Shown here one piece after another: positions 28,794 to 37,397 of a DNA stretch of 64,000 nt; the stretch's first letter is position 1; each line of letters opens with the position of its first letter. Both the position numbers and the translations under genes were made by a program. Origin of the DNA: Coprococcus eutactus (lineage in GTDB: Bacteria > Bacillota > Clostridia > Lachnospirales > Lachnospiraceae). Below the pieces are notes generated by a model that ran no database searches, was not told the origin of the DNA, and saw only the letters and a list, made by a program, of their open reading frames with translations. Location: contig NZ_CP102278.1 in the NCBI RefSeq assembly GCF_025149915.1, forward strand, positions 2,587,501 through 2,651,500, read 5' to 3'.

Positions 28794-30110
28794 TTACAGG
28801 TAATCCAAAGGGTTAACATATGAACCATTAAGAAATACTGAGAAATGGCAATGTGTTCCTGTTGAATATCCTGTGGATCCCGCATACGCAATCGTCTGTC
28901 CCTGGGAAACCACATCACCAACGCTTACTGCAAGTGATGAGTTATGTAGATACATTGTCACAAATCCATTGCCATGATCGATCATAACGTAGTTACCACC
29001 ACTTTCGCCCCACTCGGCTACTGTTACAACTCCCGAATCAGCCGCCGCAATAGGCACTCCATACGAACATCCTATATCAATACCCATATGGTTTGAACTT
29101 GCCCCTGCTGTTGGAGACTCTCTAGGTCCAAAGTAATCTGTGATAGGACCTGAAACCGGCCAAATGAACCGACCTGTTCCTGTGGATGAACCGCCTGTAT
29201 TATTGCTGTCATCACCACCGGAATTGTCGTCACTGCCGGAATTGTCAGTGTCATCAGCACCACCATTATTATCTTCCTGCTGTTCCTGCTGTTTCCGTAA
29301 CTCCTCCTGCTTACGCTCCTCTTCAAGTCTGGCTGCCTCCTGACGTGCTATTTCAGCCAGCTTATCATCCAACTCTGACTCCTGTCTCGCATACTCCTCA
29401 GCAAGAGCCTGCTGCATGGCAGCGTCACCGCTGTACTTATTGATCTCCTCATTCTTCTGGCTTATTACCGCGTCGAGATCTGACTGCTTCTGCTCCAGAT
29501 CAGCCTGAACCTTCTTAACATCTGCCAGATCATCCTTCAAAGTCTGCTCATACTCAGCTATATCATTCTTTGTCTTTACCAGCTTGTCCAACTGCTTCTG
29601 GTCATATGAGCTGAGCTGATCAACATACTCTGACTTATTCAAACTGTCCTCAAATGAAGCGGATGACATAAGAGCATCTATGTATTCTACATCGCCCTCC
29701 TCATAGAGGTACTGTATTCTCTTCTTCATAGCCACATACTGGTTGTCCTCGCTGACCTGTGCCTCAGCAAGTTTTGTCTGTGTCTCATCTATCTCTGTCT
29801 GAAGATCATCGGCCTCCTGCTTCTTCTGTACGATCTGTGTACTGATATCTGTGGCCTGCTTATCAAGCTCGTTAACCGTCGCAGTAAGTTTGTCAACCTT
29901 CTTCTGGTACTTCTCTGCGTTTGCCTTTGCCTCTGCCTGTCCCTGCTGAGCCTCTTCCTTCTGCTGCTCAACCTCCTCCTTGGTTTCCTCTGCATGTACA
30001 CTGAATCCCGGAACTGCAAATAATGATGTAAACGACATGAGCACTGCTCCTGTGGTAACTACAGCCATCTGCATACCTTTCTTCTTTATATTATATAAAT
30101 CTATTCTCAT
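28794..30110 (-). CDS. Secreted M23 peptidoglycan hydrolase with coiled coil (FtsEX partner)
   Basis: The 438-residue protein has a signal peptide (about 1-40, ending near VHAEE). Long coiled-coil heptads follow (about 40-265), then an Asp/Gly/Ser-rich linker (about 275-310) and a LytM domain (about 335-438). The zinc residues are visible: His and Asp in SSNHMGIDIG and the HxH in GTHCHFS. It should cut peptide cross-links during septum splitting. Its position just after ftsE-ftsX fits the EnvC/PcsB-type scheme, in which FtsX activates a coiled-coil hydrolase outside the cell. A separate promoter is possible in the 160-base gap to ftsX. AGGAGG precedes the start. Confidence 0.92.
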   Translation of the reverse strand: MRIDLYNIKKKGMQMAVVTTGAVLMSFTSLFAVPGFSVHAEETKEEVEQQKEEAQQGQAEAKANAEKYQKKVDKLTATVNELDKQATDISTQIVQKKQEADDLQTEIDETQTKLAEAQVSEDNQYVAMKKRIQYLYEEGDVEYIDALMSSASFEDSLNKSEYVDQLSSYDQKQLDKLVKTKNDIAEYEQTLKDDLADVKKVQADLEQKQSDLDAVISQKNEEINKYSGDAAMQQALAEEYARQESELDDKLAEIARQEAARLEEERKQEELRKQQEQQEDNNGGADDTDNSGSDDNSGGDDSNNTGGSSTGTGRFIWPVSGPITDYFGPRESPTAGASSNHMGIDIGCSYGVPIAAADSGVVTVAEWGESGGNYVMIDHGNGFVTMYLHNSSLAVSVGDVVSQGQTIAYAGSTGYSTGTHCHFSVFLNGSYVNPLDYL

Positions 30111-30270
30111 TATCCATGCCTCCTAAATGCATATCACAATGTTTTGTCTTTATGCCCTACTTATCAATATTATAACACATACTACCGCTAAAAAAGTGAT
30201 AACTAAATGTGAAATTTTTGTGCATTGCTACTATCTCTGCACTGCTATATTCTCTCATCGCCTTAAAGCA

Positions 30271-31179
30271 CTACACTCTCAAATGCTTCCTTGTCGTCAG
30301 AATACTTCCCACAAGTCCGACTCCTATACCGAGTACAAGTCCGACCGGAACCATCGTGCTGAACAGCTCCTTCTGGCTCACAAATGCAAACAGTGTCGTT
30401 ACAACCTGGAATCTTCCTGCCACATATGTCAGTATCTTGTCATACATATAATACAGAAGAACCAACGGTATCGCCGATCCCACAGCTCCTATGATGACAC
30501 CCTCTATGATGAACGGCGCCCTTACGAACACATTTGTCGCTCCTATGAGCTTCATGATCCCGATCTCTTCCTTGCGCACCGTGATTCCTATCGTGATAGT
30601 GTTGCTTATAAGGAAGATGGACACCAGCATCAGTATGACTACTATTCCGATGGATGCATATCCTACCAGTGACGAAAGTGTCGTTATGCTGTCAGCCGTC
30701 ACATCTGAACTCTTGACCTTTCTCACTCCTGAAAGCCCCTGTGCGAATGCAACGAACTCTGGCTGCTTTGACACATCCTTGAGCGTCACCTCGTATGACG
30801 CTGCATTCTTAAGCGGATTGTCATCTCCAAATGCATCCTTTGCAGCCTGTGGATTGTCATAGTTCTGCTTAACGAAGTTATCCCACGCCTGATCTGCCGA
30901 TACAAAATCCATCGTATTTACATAATCAAGTGTTCTTATCTGTTCACCTATCAGCTGTATCGTCTCATCTGAGGTATCCTCATCAAAGAATACCGATATT
31001 GTAACCGTGCTCTCAAGCTCCTGCATTCCCGACTGGAAGTTCACAACCACCGCATAGATGATTCCAAACAGGAAGAGGCACGATATGATCGTTCCTATCG
31101 ATGCCAGTGAGAACAGTATGTTTCTTCTTATATTCGCAAATCCCTGTCTGAGGATATAGAAAAATGTACTAATCTTCAT
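30271..31179 (-). CDS. ftsX: Cell-division ABC permease FtsX
   Basis: The 302-residue protein has an N-terminal cytoplasmic tail, one helix (SIGTIISCLFLFGIIYAVVV) and an extracellular loop (about 45-170). Three C-terminal helices follow, with the VRKEEIGIMKLIGATNVFVRAPFIIEG coupling segment. This is the standard FtsX form of Gram-positive bacteria. It forms a complex with FtsE at the division site and turns on a peptidoglycan hydrolase; the M23 protein encoded next is the obvious partner. The gene overlaps ftsE by 11 bases, so translation is coupled. Length is typical. Confidence 0.95.
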   Translation of the reverse strand: MKISTFFYILRQGFANIRRNILFSLASIGTIISCLFLFGIIYAVVVNFQSGMQELESTVTISVFFDEDTSDETIQLIGEQIRTLDYVNTMDFVSADQAWDNFVKQNYDNPQAAKDAFGDDNPLKNAASYEVTLKDVSKQPEFVAFAQGLSGVRKVKSSDVTADSITTLSSLVGYASIGIVVILMLVSIFLISNTITIGITVRKEEIGIMKLIGATNVFVRAPFIIEGVIIGAVGSAIPLVLLYYMYDKILTYVAGRFQVVTTLFAFVSQKELFSTMVPVGLVLGIGVGLVGSILTTRKHLRV

Positions 31180-31855
31180 CTATATATCCTCCTTCCTTCT
31201 CATCGCTGATGATCACGCCCTTCTTAAGCGTGATAACTCTCTTCTTCATCTCATTGACGATATCCTTGTTGTGAGTTACAACCACAACCGTGGTTCCCCT
31301 CTTGTTGATATCCTCAAGGAGATTCATGATATCAAGCGAATTCTTCGGATCAAGGTTTCCGGTCGGCTCGTCCGCAAGGATGATATCCGGATTGTTTACC
31401 AGCGCTCTCGCCATGGCTACTCTCTGCTGCTCACCACCTGAAAGCTCCTTCGGATATGACTTGTATTTGTCTGCAAGTCCCACCAGTGTAAGCATCGCTG
31501 GCACTCGTCTTCTTATATATCTAACCGGAGTCTGGATAACTCTCTGTGCAAATGCCACATTCTCGTATATGGTCCTGTCCTTAAGCAGTCTGAAGTTCTG
31601 GAACACCACTCCTATCCTTCTTCTGACCTTCGGTATATCCTTGTTCTTTATCTTGCTGTAGTCATAACCGGCAACCGTGATATTTCCGGCTGTAGGATCG
31701 AGTTCCTTGAGCAACAGCTTGAACAGTGTTGTCTTTCCTGATCCGCTGCTTCCAACTATGAATACGAACTCTCCTTTTTCTATGTTTATATTCACATTCT
31801 TGAGAGCCTCTATACCACCAGGGTATGTCATGCTCACGTTCTCCAATTCTATCAT
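31169..31855 (-). CDS. ftsE: Cell-division ATP-binding protein FtsE
   Basis: The 228-residue ATPase has Walker A FIVGSSGSGKTTLFKLLL, the Q-loop VVFQNFRLLKDRTIYENV, the signature LSGGEQQRVAMARAL, Walker B IILADEPTGNLDP and the H-loop VVTHN. The N-terminal MIELENVSMTYPGGIEALKNVNI is the FtsE form. Together with FtsX it powers septal hydrolase activation. It is first in the ftsEX operon, read from the promoter at 31913-31941. Confidence 0.95.
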   Translation of the reverse strand: MIELENVSMTYPGGIEALKNVNINIEKGEFVFIVGSSGSGKTTLFKLLLKELDPTAGNITVAGYDYSKIKNKDIPKVRRRIGVVFQNFRLLKDRTIYENVAFAQRVIQTPVRYIRRRVPAMLTLVGLADKYKSYPKELSGGEQQRVAMARALVNNPDIILADEPTGNLDPKNSLDIMNLLEDINKRGTTVVVVTHNKDIVNEMKKRVITLKKGVIISDEKEGGYIDED

Positions 31856-31912
31856 CTTACGTCTCCCTGAATGAAATTATGTTATTTTTTCCCTCATTCA
31901 ATAATCAACGAA

Positions 31913-31941
31913 ATTGTAACAATTCTGTAACAATATGTCAA
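31913..31941 (-). promoter_or_regulatory. Sigma-A promoter of ftsEX
   Basis: On the minus strand TTGACA (31941-31936), 17 bases and TACAAT (31918-31913) lie about 50 bases before the ftsE start. The rest of the AT-rich gap 31856-32259 holds the uraA promoter and no other feature I recognise. Confidence 0.8.
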
Positions 31942-32199
31942 GTGTTACCAGATCTTACATATTTGATCAGATCGTGTATTAAAATCTCCGTCTGATTTTC
32001 CAGCAATATCCATACAAACTGTATAAATCCTGTGTTTATGCGGTATTTATCGAATTTTCGCGCCGCTTATGTGCACAATAAAATTATGTCATATACAGAT
32101 TAATTTTTTATTATGATCCAATCCTGAAATTATTAATTTTCTATATCAGTATCAGGCTCGAAATTTGACATATTTTTTTACAAAAGTGCACTAATCAAA

Positions 32200-32228
32200 T
32201 TGACCTTACCCATAAAAAAAACTATAAT
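32200..32228 (+). promoter_or_regulatory. Sigma-A promoter of uraA-upp
   Basis: TTGACC (32200-32205), 17 bases and TATAAT (32223-32228) give a start near 32235, about 25 bases before the uraA ATG. This short leader leaves no room for a PyrR attenuator or riboswitch and rules out an in-frame ATG at 32200. Confidence 0.8.
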
Positions 32229-32259
32229 TAGAAAAAACAAAAAGGGAGGATTATTACTT

Positions 32260-33648
32260 ATGGATAATCAAAAAGATGCCATCCGTGACGCACGTCAGCT
32301 CGGAATTCCAAAGATGCTTTTGCTCGGATTCCAGCACATGTTCGCCATGTTTGGCGCAACAATTCTAGTTCCACTTCTCGTAAACGGCTACTTTGAAGGC
32401 GAGGGACTCTCAATTCAGGTAACTCTCATATGTGCCGGTCTTGGAACACTCTTCTTCCACTTATGTACGAAACTCAAGGTACCCGCATTTCTCGGTTCAT
32501 CATTCGCTTTTCTCGGAGGTTTCTCCACGGTGGCAGGTTTGAAAACAGGAATTTTCAAAGACATGACAATGGGCGAAAAACTTCCGTACGCCTGCGGCGG
32601 TATCGTGGTTGCCGGTCTCCTTTATCTGATTCTGGCTCTCATCGTCAAACTTGTAGGTGTTAAGCGAGTCATGAGATTCCTTCCACCTGTGGTTACCGGA
32701 CCTATCATCATATGTATCGGCCTGAGCCTTGCACCGTCAGCCATATCAAACGCATCAAACAACTGGCTGCTTGCATTTATCGCACTGGCTGTCGTAATCG
32801 TGTTCAACATATGGGGCAAAGGAATGTTCAAGATCATCCCTATCCTCATGGGCGTGCTCATCTCATACGGTGTGGCACTTATCCTTCACCTCTGTGGTGT
32901 GACTAATCCTGGCGGAACAGCTATTCTGGACTTTTCGACAGTTTCCGATGCAAAGTTTCTCGGACTGCCACCTTTCCAGATCTGCAAGTTTGACATAACA
33001 GCCATACTTGTAATGGCTCCCATCGCCATAGCATCCATGATGGAACATATCGGTGACATCTGTGCTATATCAGCTACAGTCGACCAGAATTTCCTTGAGG
33101 ATCCGGGACTTCACAGAACGCTTATCGGTGACGGTCTTGCAACCTCACTGTCAGCCCTCTTCGGCGGTCCTGCAAATACAACCTACGGCGAGAACACAGG
33201 AGTTCTCGAGCTCAGCCGTGTACACGATCCAAGGGTCATCAGACTTGCTGCTTTATTTGCAGTAATCCTCGGATTCATACCTAAGGTTTCAGCAATTATC
33301 AGCTCAATGCCACTTGCCATCATAGGCGGTATAAGTTTCATCCTCTACGGAATGATATCTGCCATCGGCGTAAGAAATGTGGTCGAGAACCACGTTGACT
33401 TCACAAAGTCAAGAAATCTGATAATAGCAGCCGTTATCATGGTATGCGGTCTCGGATTTACAAATGGTCTCACATTTACAATCGGCGGAACAACCATCAC
33501 CCTCACAGGTCTTGCCCTTGCCGCTATATTCGGCATCCTGCTGAATGCTATTCTGCCTGGCAACGACTATACATTTGGCGAGAACACCAAGGGCGACGTA
33601 AGCCGCGGACTTGGAATGAATCCACAGAATTCTGATATAGAATCATAA
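32260..33648 (+). CDS. uraA: Uracil permease (nucleobase:cation symporter-2)
   Basis: The 462-residue membrane protein has the NCS2 signatures: LGFQHMFAMFGATILVPLLVN near residue 25, the catalytic-type helix segment MMEHIGDICAISATVD and GLATSLSALFGGPANTTYGENTGV. About fourteen helices are expected. It imports uracil (or a related base) with protons. The next plus-strand gene is upp, which traps uracil as UMP, so uracil is the likely substrate. The start at 32260 has GGGAGGA upstream and fits the promoter at 32200-32228. Confidence 0.93.
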   Translation: MDNQKDAIRDARQLGIPKMLLLGFQHMFAMFGATILVPLLVNGYFEGEGLSIQVTLICAGLGTLFFHLCTKLKVPAFLGSSFAFLGGFSTVAGLKTGIFKDMTMGEKLPYACGGIVVAGLLYLILALIVKLVGVKRVMRFLPPVVTGPIIICIGLSLAPSAISNASNNWLLAFIALAVVIVFNIWGKGMFKIIPILMGVLISYGVALILHLCGVTNPGGTAILDFSTVSDAKFLGLPPFQICKFDITAILVMAPIAIASMMEHIGDICAISATVDQNFLEDPGLHRTLIGDGLATSLSALFGGPANTTYGENTGVLELSRVHDPRVIRLAALFAVILGFIPKVSAIISSMPLAIIGGISFILYGMISAIGVRNVVENHVDFTKSRNLIIAAVIMVCGLGFTNGLTFTIGGTTITLTGLALAAIFGILLNAILPGNDYTFGENTKGDVSRGLGMNPQNSDIES

Positions 33649-33744
33649 TCATAACATTTGCGGTTGTTTCCGATCTGTGTGGTTTTTATAACACGCTGAT
33701 CGCTCCGCATTACATTATCCGTATTATTCAGGAGGTTACACAAT

Positions 33745-34374
33745 ATGACAGATTACACAGTAATGACACATCCACTTATTCAGCACAAGATATCAAAGCT
33801 CAGAGACAAGAACACCGGAACTGCTGAGTTTCGTGCACTCGTTGAAGAGATTGCAATGCTTATGGGATATGAGGCTTTAAAGGATCTTCCTACTGAGGAA
33901 GTATGCATTGAGACTCCTATTGAGGAGTGCATGACACCGGTCATCGCAGGAAGAAACCTTGCGATAGTTCCTATTCTCCGCGCAGGTCTCGGAATGGTCA
34001 GCGGACTTCAGGCTCTTGTTCCTACAGCCAAGATCGGACACATCGGACTGTACAGAGATGAGGAGACACATGAGCCTCATGAATACTACTGCAAGCTCCC
34101 TGATCCTATCGATGAGAGACTCATCGTTGTTACAGACCCTATGCTGGCAACAGGCGGATCAGCAGTTGCAGCCGTGGACTTCATCAAGCAGCACGGCGGC
34201 AAGAACATCAAGTTCATGTCCATCATCGCTGCACCACAGGGTATCGAGAGACTTCTCAAGGCTCATCCGGACATACAGCTCTACGTTGGACATGTTGACC
34301 GCGAGCTGAATGAGAACGCATACATCTGCCCGGGACTTGGCGATGCCGGCGACAGAATATTTGGTACGAAGTAA
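33745..34374 (+). CDS. upp: Uracil phosphoribosyltransferase
   Basis: The 209-residue enzyme starts with [25 protein letters not shown]. It contains [13 protein letters not shown], the PRPP loop [12 protein letters not shown] and the uracil site [29 protein letters not shown]. It makes UMP from uracil and PRPP in the cytoplasm. It lies 96 bases after uraA, probably in one transcript, with AGGAGG at the start. Length and motifs are standard. Confidence 0.97.
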   Translation: MTDYTVMTHPLIQHKISKLRDKNTGTAEFRALVEEIAMLMGYEALKDLPTEEVCIETPIEECMTPVIAGRNLAIVPILRAGLGMVSGLQALVPTAKIGHIGLYRDEETHEPHEYYCKLPDPIDERLIVVTDPMLATGGSAVAAVDFIKQHGGKNIKFMSIIAAPQGIERLLKAHPDIQLYVGHVDRELNENAYICPGLGDAGDRIFGTK

Positions 34375-34452
34375 AATCAGCAAGGATTTGCAGTAAGAAT
34401 TTAACGGTCTGGATTTCGTTGCAAAGATATTTGTCGTAAAGAATTTCTAAGA

Positions 34453-34524
34453 AAGACTGCCACGCATATATGATAAATCTACCATCCACGATGGCAAGAT
34501 GTCATGGCTGCGGGGCAGTTTTTT
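34453..34524 (+). terminator. Intrinsic terminator after upp
   Basis: ACTGCC (34456-34461) pairs with GGCAGT (34514-34519), with further pairing inside, and is followed by TTTTT. It lies about 80 bases past the upp stop. The stem is long and imperfect. Confidence 0.6.
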
Positions 34525-34625
34525 GTCAATTATCCTTTTCACGCTGTATAACTTTTCGCAAGCAATTCCCAATCAAATTTTCACACTTCTAACATTTTTA
34601 TTAAGAATTGCTTTTCGATATCCAT

Positions 34626-34730
34626 TTGCGTGGCTTTCATGTTATCATATAGAAGAATGTATCAGTTTTTCCAGGAAAATCTGACAAGAAGCATCAGTCC
34701 TCTCAAAAGAGAGTTTTTCATAAGCTGATG
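34626..34730 (+). promoter_or_regulatory. Candidate promoter and attenuator-like hairpin before nth
   Basis: TTGCGT (34626-34631), 16 bases and TATAGA (34648-34653) could be a promoter. In the leader CTCTC (34700-34704), AAAA and GAGAG (34709-34713) are followed by five Ts, a small terminator shape. An outer pair, CATCAG (34692-34697) with CTGATG (34725-34730), could enclose it. Confidence 0.4.
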
Positions 34731-34750
34731 TTCAAAACCGGAGGTCTTTT

Positions 34751-35401
34751 ATGGAATCGCAGAAGAGATATACCAAAAAACAGAGAACGTTGGACATTAT
34801 CGAGAGGCTGAAGAAGGAATACCCTGATACGGTATGCACTCTCGACACATCACACGCATGGCAGTTACTTGTCAGTGTCCGCCTGGCGGCGCAGTGCACT
34901 GATGCAAGGGTGAATGTTGTGGTGCAGGATCTTTTCGCAAAATATCCGGGAGTAAAAGAACTGGCCGCTGCAGATGTCAGTGACATTGAGGCCATTGTCA
35001 AACCTTGCGGACTGGGGAAAAGCAAGGCAAGAGATATTAGCGCATGTATGAACATGCTTGTTGATTCCTACAACTGTCAGGTTCCTGACAGCTTGGACGA
35101 GCTGCTAAAGCTCCCTGGCGTTGGCAGAAAAAGTGCCAACCTCATCATGGGTGACATATATGGCAAGCCAGCCATTGTGACTGACACCCATTGTATCCGG
35201 CTTGTCAACCGTATGGGATTGGTTGACGGGATCAAAGACCCGAAAAAAGTTGAGATGGAACTGTGGAAACTTATACCTCCAGAGGAGAGCAATGACTTCT
35301 GTCACCGGCTTGTGGATCACGGGAGAGCCGTGTGCTCAGCCAGGACAAAACCGCATTGCGATGCATGTTGTCTAAATGACATATGCAAAAAGATCTTATA
35401 A
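34751..35401 (+). CDS. nth: Endonuclease III (DNA glycosylase/AP lyase)
   Basis: The 216-residue protein has the Nth fold: helix-hairpin-helix LPGVGRKSANLIMGDIYG with catalytic Lys/Asp nearby (TDTHCIRLVNRMGLV), and a C-terminal [4Fe-4S] cysteine set. It removes oxidised pyrimidines and cuts the abasic site in base-excision repair. The cysteine spacing here is C-x7-C-x2-C-x5-C, one residue longer in the first gap than the usual C-x6, with an extra Cys next to the third ligand. GGAGG precedes the start. Citrate synthase follows 20 bases later on the same strand and may share the transcript. Confidence 0.93.
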   Translation: MESQKRYTKKQRTLDIIERLKKEYPDTVCTLDTSHAWQLLVSVRLAAQCTDARVNVVVQDLFAKYPGVKELAAADVSDIEAIVKPCGLGKSKARDISACMNMLVDSYNCQVPDSLDELLKLPGVGRKSANLIMGDIYGKPAIVTDTHCIRLVNRMGLVDGIKDPKKVEMELWKLIPPEESNDFCHRLVDHGRAVCSARTKPHCDACCLNDICKKIL

Positions 35402-35421
35402 ATTTCATAAGGAGGAACTAT

Positions 35422-36777
35422 ATGGAGTATATGGAAAATCTTACAGGCTACGTTGAAAAACAATCACATCTTTGTCAGCAGCACGATAACATCGACAAAG
35501 AACTGTACAGAAAATATGGTGTAAAGCGTGGTCTTCGTGACGAGAATGGTCAGGGAGTATTGACCGGACTTACAAACATTTCCCAGATCATAGCATTTAA
35601 GGATGTGGACGGCCAGAAAGTCCCATGTGATGGAGAGCTGCTATATCGCGGCTACGATGTGCAGGATCTGGTAAAGGGCGGCAAGGGAAAACGTCATATA
35701 TTTGAGGAGGCTGCTTATCTGCTGCTTTTTGGTGAACTTCCTACCAAGGCACAGCTCACAGAATTCAGCGGAGTTATATCTGAGTCTATGAATCTGCCAA
35801 CAAACTTCACACGAGATGTCATCATGAAGGCACCAAGTGTTGATATCATGAATTCGATGACAAGGAGTGTCCTGACACTGGCATCCTATGACAATCAGGC
35901 AACAAACCTTGACATCGACAATGTGCTGAGACAGTGCATAGGACTCATCGGCACATTTCCTATGATGGCGGTCTACGGCTACCACGCATACAACCACTAT
36001 GAGAATGATGGAAGTATGTATATACATCGTCCTGACAAAGATGCATCAGTGGCAGAGAACCTGCTCAGGATGCTCAGACCAGACATGAAGTACACTGAGC
36101 TTGAGGCGAGGGTTCTGGACATCGCTCTCCTGCTTCACATGGAGCACGGTGGCGGTAACAACTCAACATTTACAACAAGGGTTGTAACATCCTCAGGGTC
36201 CGACACCTATTCAGCGATTGCCGCTGCCCTCTCATCCCTTAAAGGAAGGAAACACGGCGGTGCAAATCTTCAGGTTATGAATATGATGGACGATATAAAG
36301 GAACATATCAAGGATTATCACGACGAAGAAGCTATTGAAGCTTATCTCGATAAACTGCTGAACAAGCAGGCGTATGACCACAAAGGACTTATATATGGTA
36401 TGGGACATGCGGTATACTCCCTGTCCGATCCAAGAGAAAAGGTGTTCAAGGCATTTGTAGAACAGCTCGCAGCAGCCAAAGGCAGAGATGAGGACATGGC
36501 TCTGTACAACAACATCGAAAAGATCGCGCCTAGGCTCATCGCAAAAGAGCGCAAGATTTATAAGGGTGTAAGTCCAAATGTGGATTTCTATAGTGGATTC
36601 GTATACGAGATGCTCGGCATTCCTAGAGAACTTTACACACCTCTCTTTGCGGTTGCACGTATCGTTGGCTGGAGCGCCCACAGAATTGAGGAGCTTGTAA
36701 CCACAGACAAGATCATCAGACCGGCATACAAGAGTCTTGTGACACATAGAGACTATGTAGACAGAGATGCCAGATAG
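35422..36777 (+). CDS. gltA: Citrate synthase
   Basis: The 451-residue enzyme has AAYLLLFGELPTKAQL. It has the histidine pair in LLHMEHGGGNNSTF and GMGHAVYSLSDPRE, and the aspartate in NVDFYSGFVYEMLGIP followed by ARIVGWSAHRIEE. It condenses acetyl-CoA and oxaloacetate. In fermenting Clostridia it mainly supplies citrate for glutamate synthesis. No aconitase or isocitrate dehydrogenase is nearby. The start at 35422 has AAGGAGG seven bases upstream; a frame extension to 35383 overlaps nth and is rejected. A 2-methylcitrate synthase role cannot be ruled out from sequence alone. Confidence 0.92.
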   Translation: MEYMENLTGYVEKQSHLCQQHDNIDKELYRKYGVKRGLRDENGQGVLTGLTNISQIIAFKDVDGQKVPCDGELLYRGYDVQDLVKGGKGKRHIFEEAAYLLLFGELPTKAQLTEFSGVISESMNLPTNFTRDVIMKAPSVDIMNSMTRSVLTLASYDNQATNLDIDNVLRQCIGLIGTFPMMAVYGYHAYNHYENDGSMYIHRPDKDASVAENLLRMLRPDMKYTELEARVLDIALLLHMEHGGGNNSTFTTRVVTSSGSDTYSAIAAALSSLKGRKHGGANLQVMNMMDDIKEHIKDYHDEEAIEAYLDKLLNKQAYDHKGLIYGMGHAVYSLSDPREKVFKAFVEQLAAAKGRDEDMALYNNIEKIAPRLIAKERKIYKGVSPNVDFYSGFVYEMLGIPRELYTPLFAVARIVGWSAHRIEELVTTDKIIRPAYKSLVTHRDYVDRDAR

Positions 36778-36789
36778 TTCAGGCAAATA

Positions 36790-36853
36790 AAAACTCCCAC
36801 TCTTCAAGTATGTACATACATTGTATATGTACCTCTCAAAGAGCGGGAGTTTT
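36790..36853. terminator. Bidirectional terminator between citrate synthase and thioredoxin genes
   Basis: AAAACTCCCACTCTT (36790-36804) pairs with AAGAGCGGGAGTTTT (36839-36853), with one mismatch. A second small hairpin (GTACATACA/TGTATATGTAC) forms in the loop. Confidence 0.85.
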
Positions 36854-36946
36854 ATTTGTTTTCAAATATTAAAAAATATTTTCAGATGTCTTCTCTTTTA
36901 AGTTTTTCTTAAATATTTGACGGTAAATGTTTGACATTTACTGATC

Positions 36947-37258
36947 TTACTTATTTTTGTTTATAAAATCAATCAGATCATACTTGGATATCGCACCAAC
37001 GCTTCTGGATACTTCCACGCCATCCTTGTACAAAATCAGCGTAGGTACGCTGAACACTTTGTTTGATGCGGCAAGTCCTGGATTCTCATCAACATCAACA
37101 TTGAAAAAGCTGGTCGCATCCTTCATGTCCTCTGCAACAGTGTGAAATACCGGAGCCATCATCTTGCAAGGTCCGCACCAGGTTGCCGAGAAATCAGCTA
37201 CGGCAATCTTACTCGATTTTATCTCGTCAAAATTATCTCCAACTACTTTCTTTACCAT
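36947..37258 (-). CDS. trxA: Thioredoxin
   Basis: The 103-residue protein has VADFSATWCGPCKMMAP with the CGPC redox centre, FFNVDVDENP and the cis-proline in VPTLILYKDG. It reduces disulfides in cytoplasmic proteins such as ribonucleotide reductase. The reductase gene is not in the window. Length is standard, with AGGAGGG at the start. It is transcribed alone; no promoter with both elements was obvious. Confidence 0.95.
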   Translation of the reverse strand: MVKKVVGDNFDEIKSSKIAVADFSATWCGPCKMMAPVFHTVAEDMKDATSFFNVDVDENPGLAASNKVFSVPTLILYKDGVEVSRSVGAISKYDLIDFINKNK

Positions 37259-37397
37259 AATGTATCCCTCCTGACAATATTATCTGTATATCTGTAAATT
37301 TTATGTGATTTAGTTAACCTGTCTTTTAATCATATAATGTCATATTTGGGTGCATAAGGTCAATACATTTTAATGATAAAAACTAATCTTATAAAAA

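Noticed and set aside
31942..32199. Riboswitch or PyrR attenuator before uraA
   Set aside because: The predicted transcript start leaves only about 25 bases of leader, and I see no PyrR-type motif.
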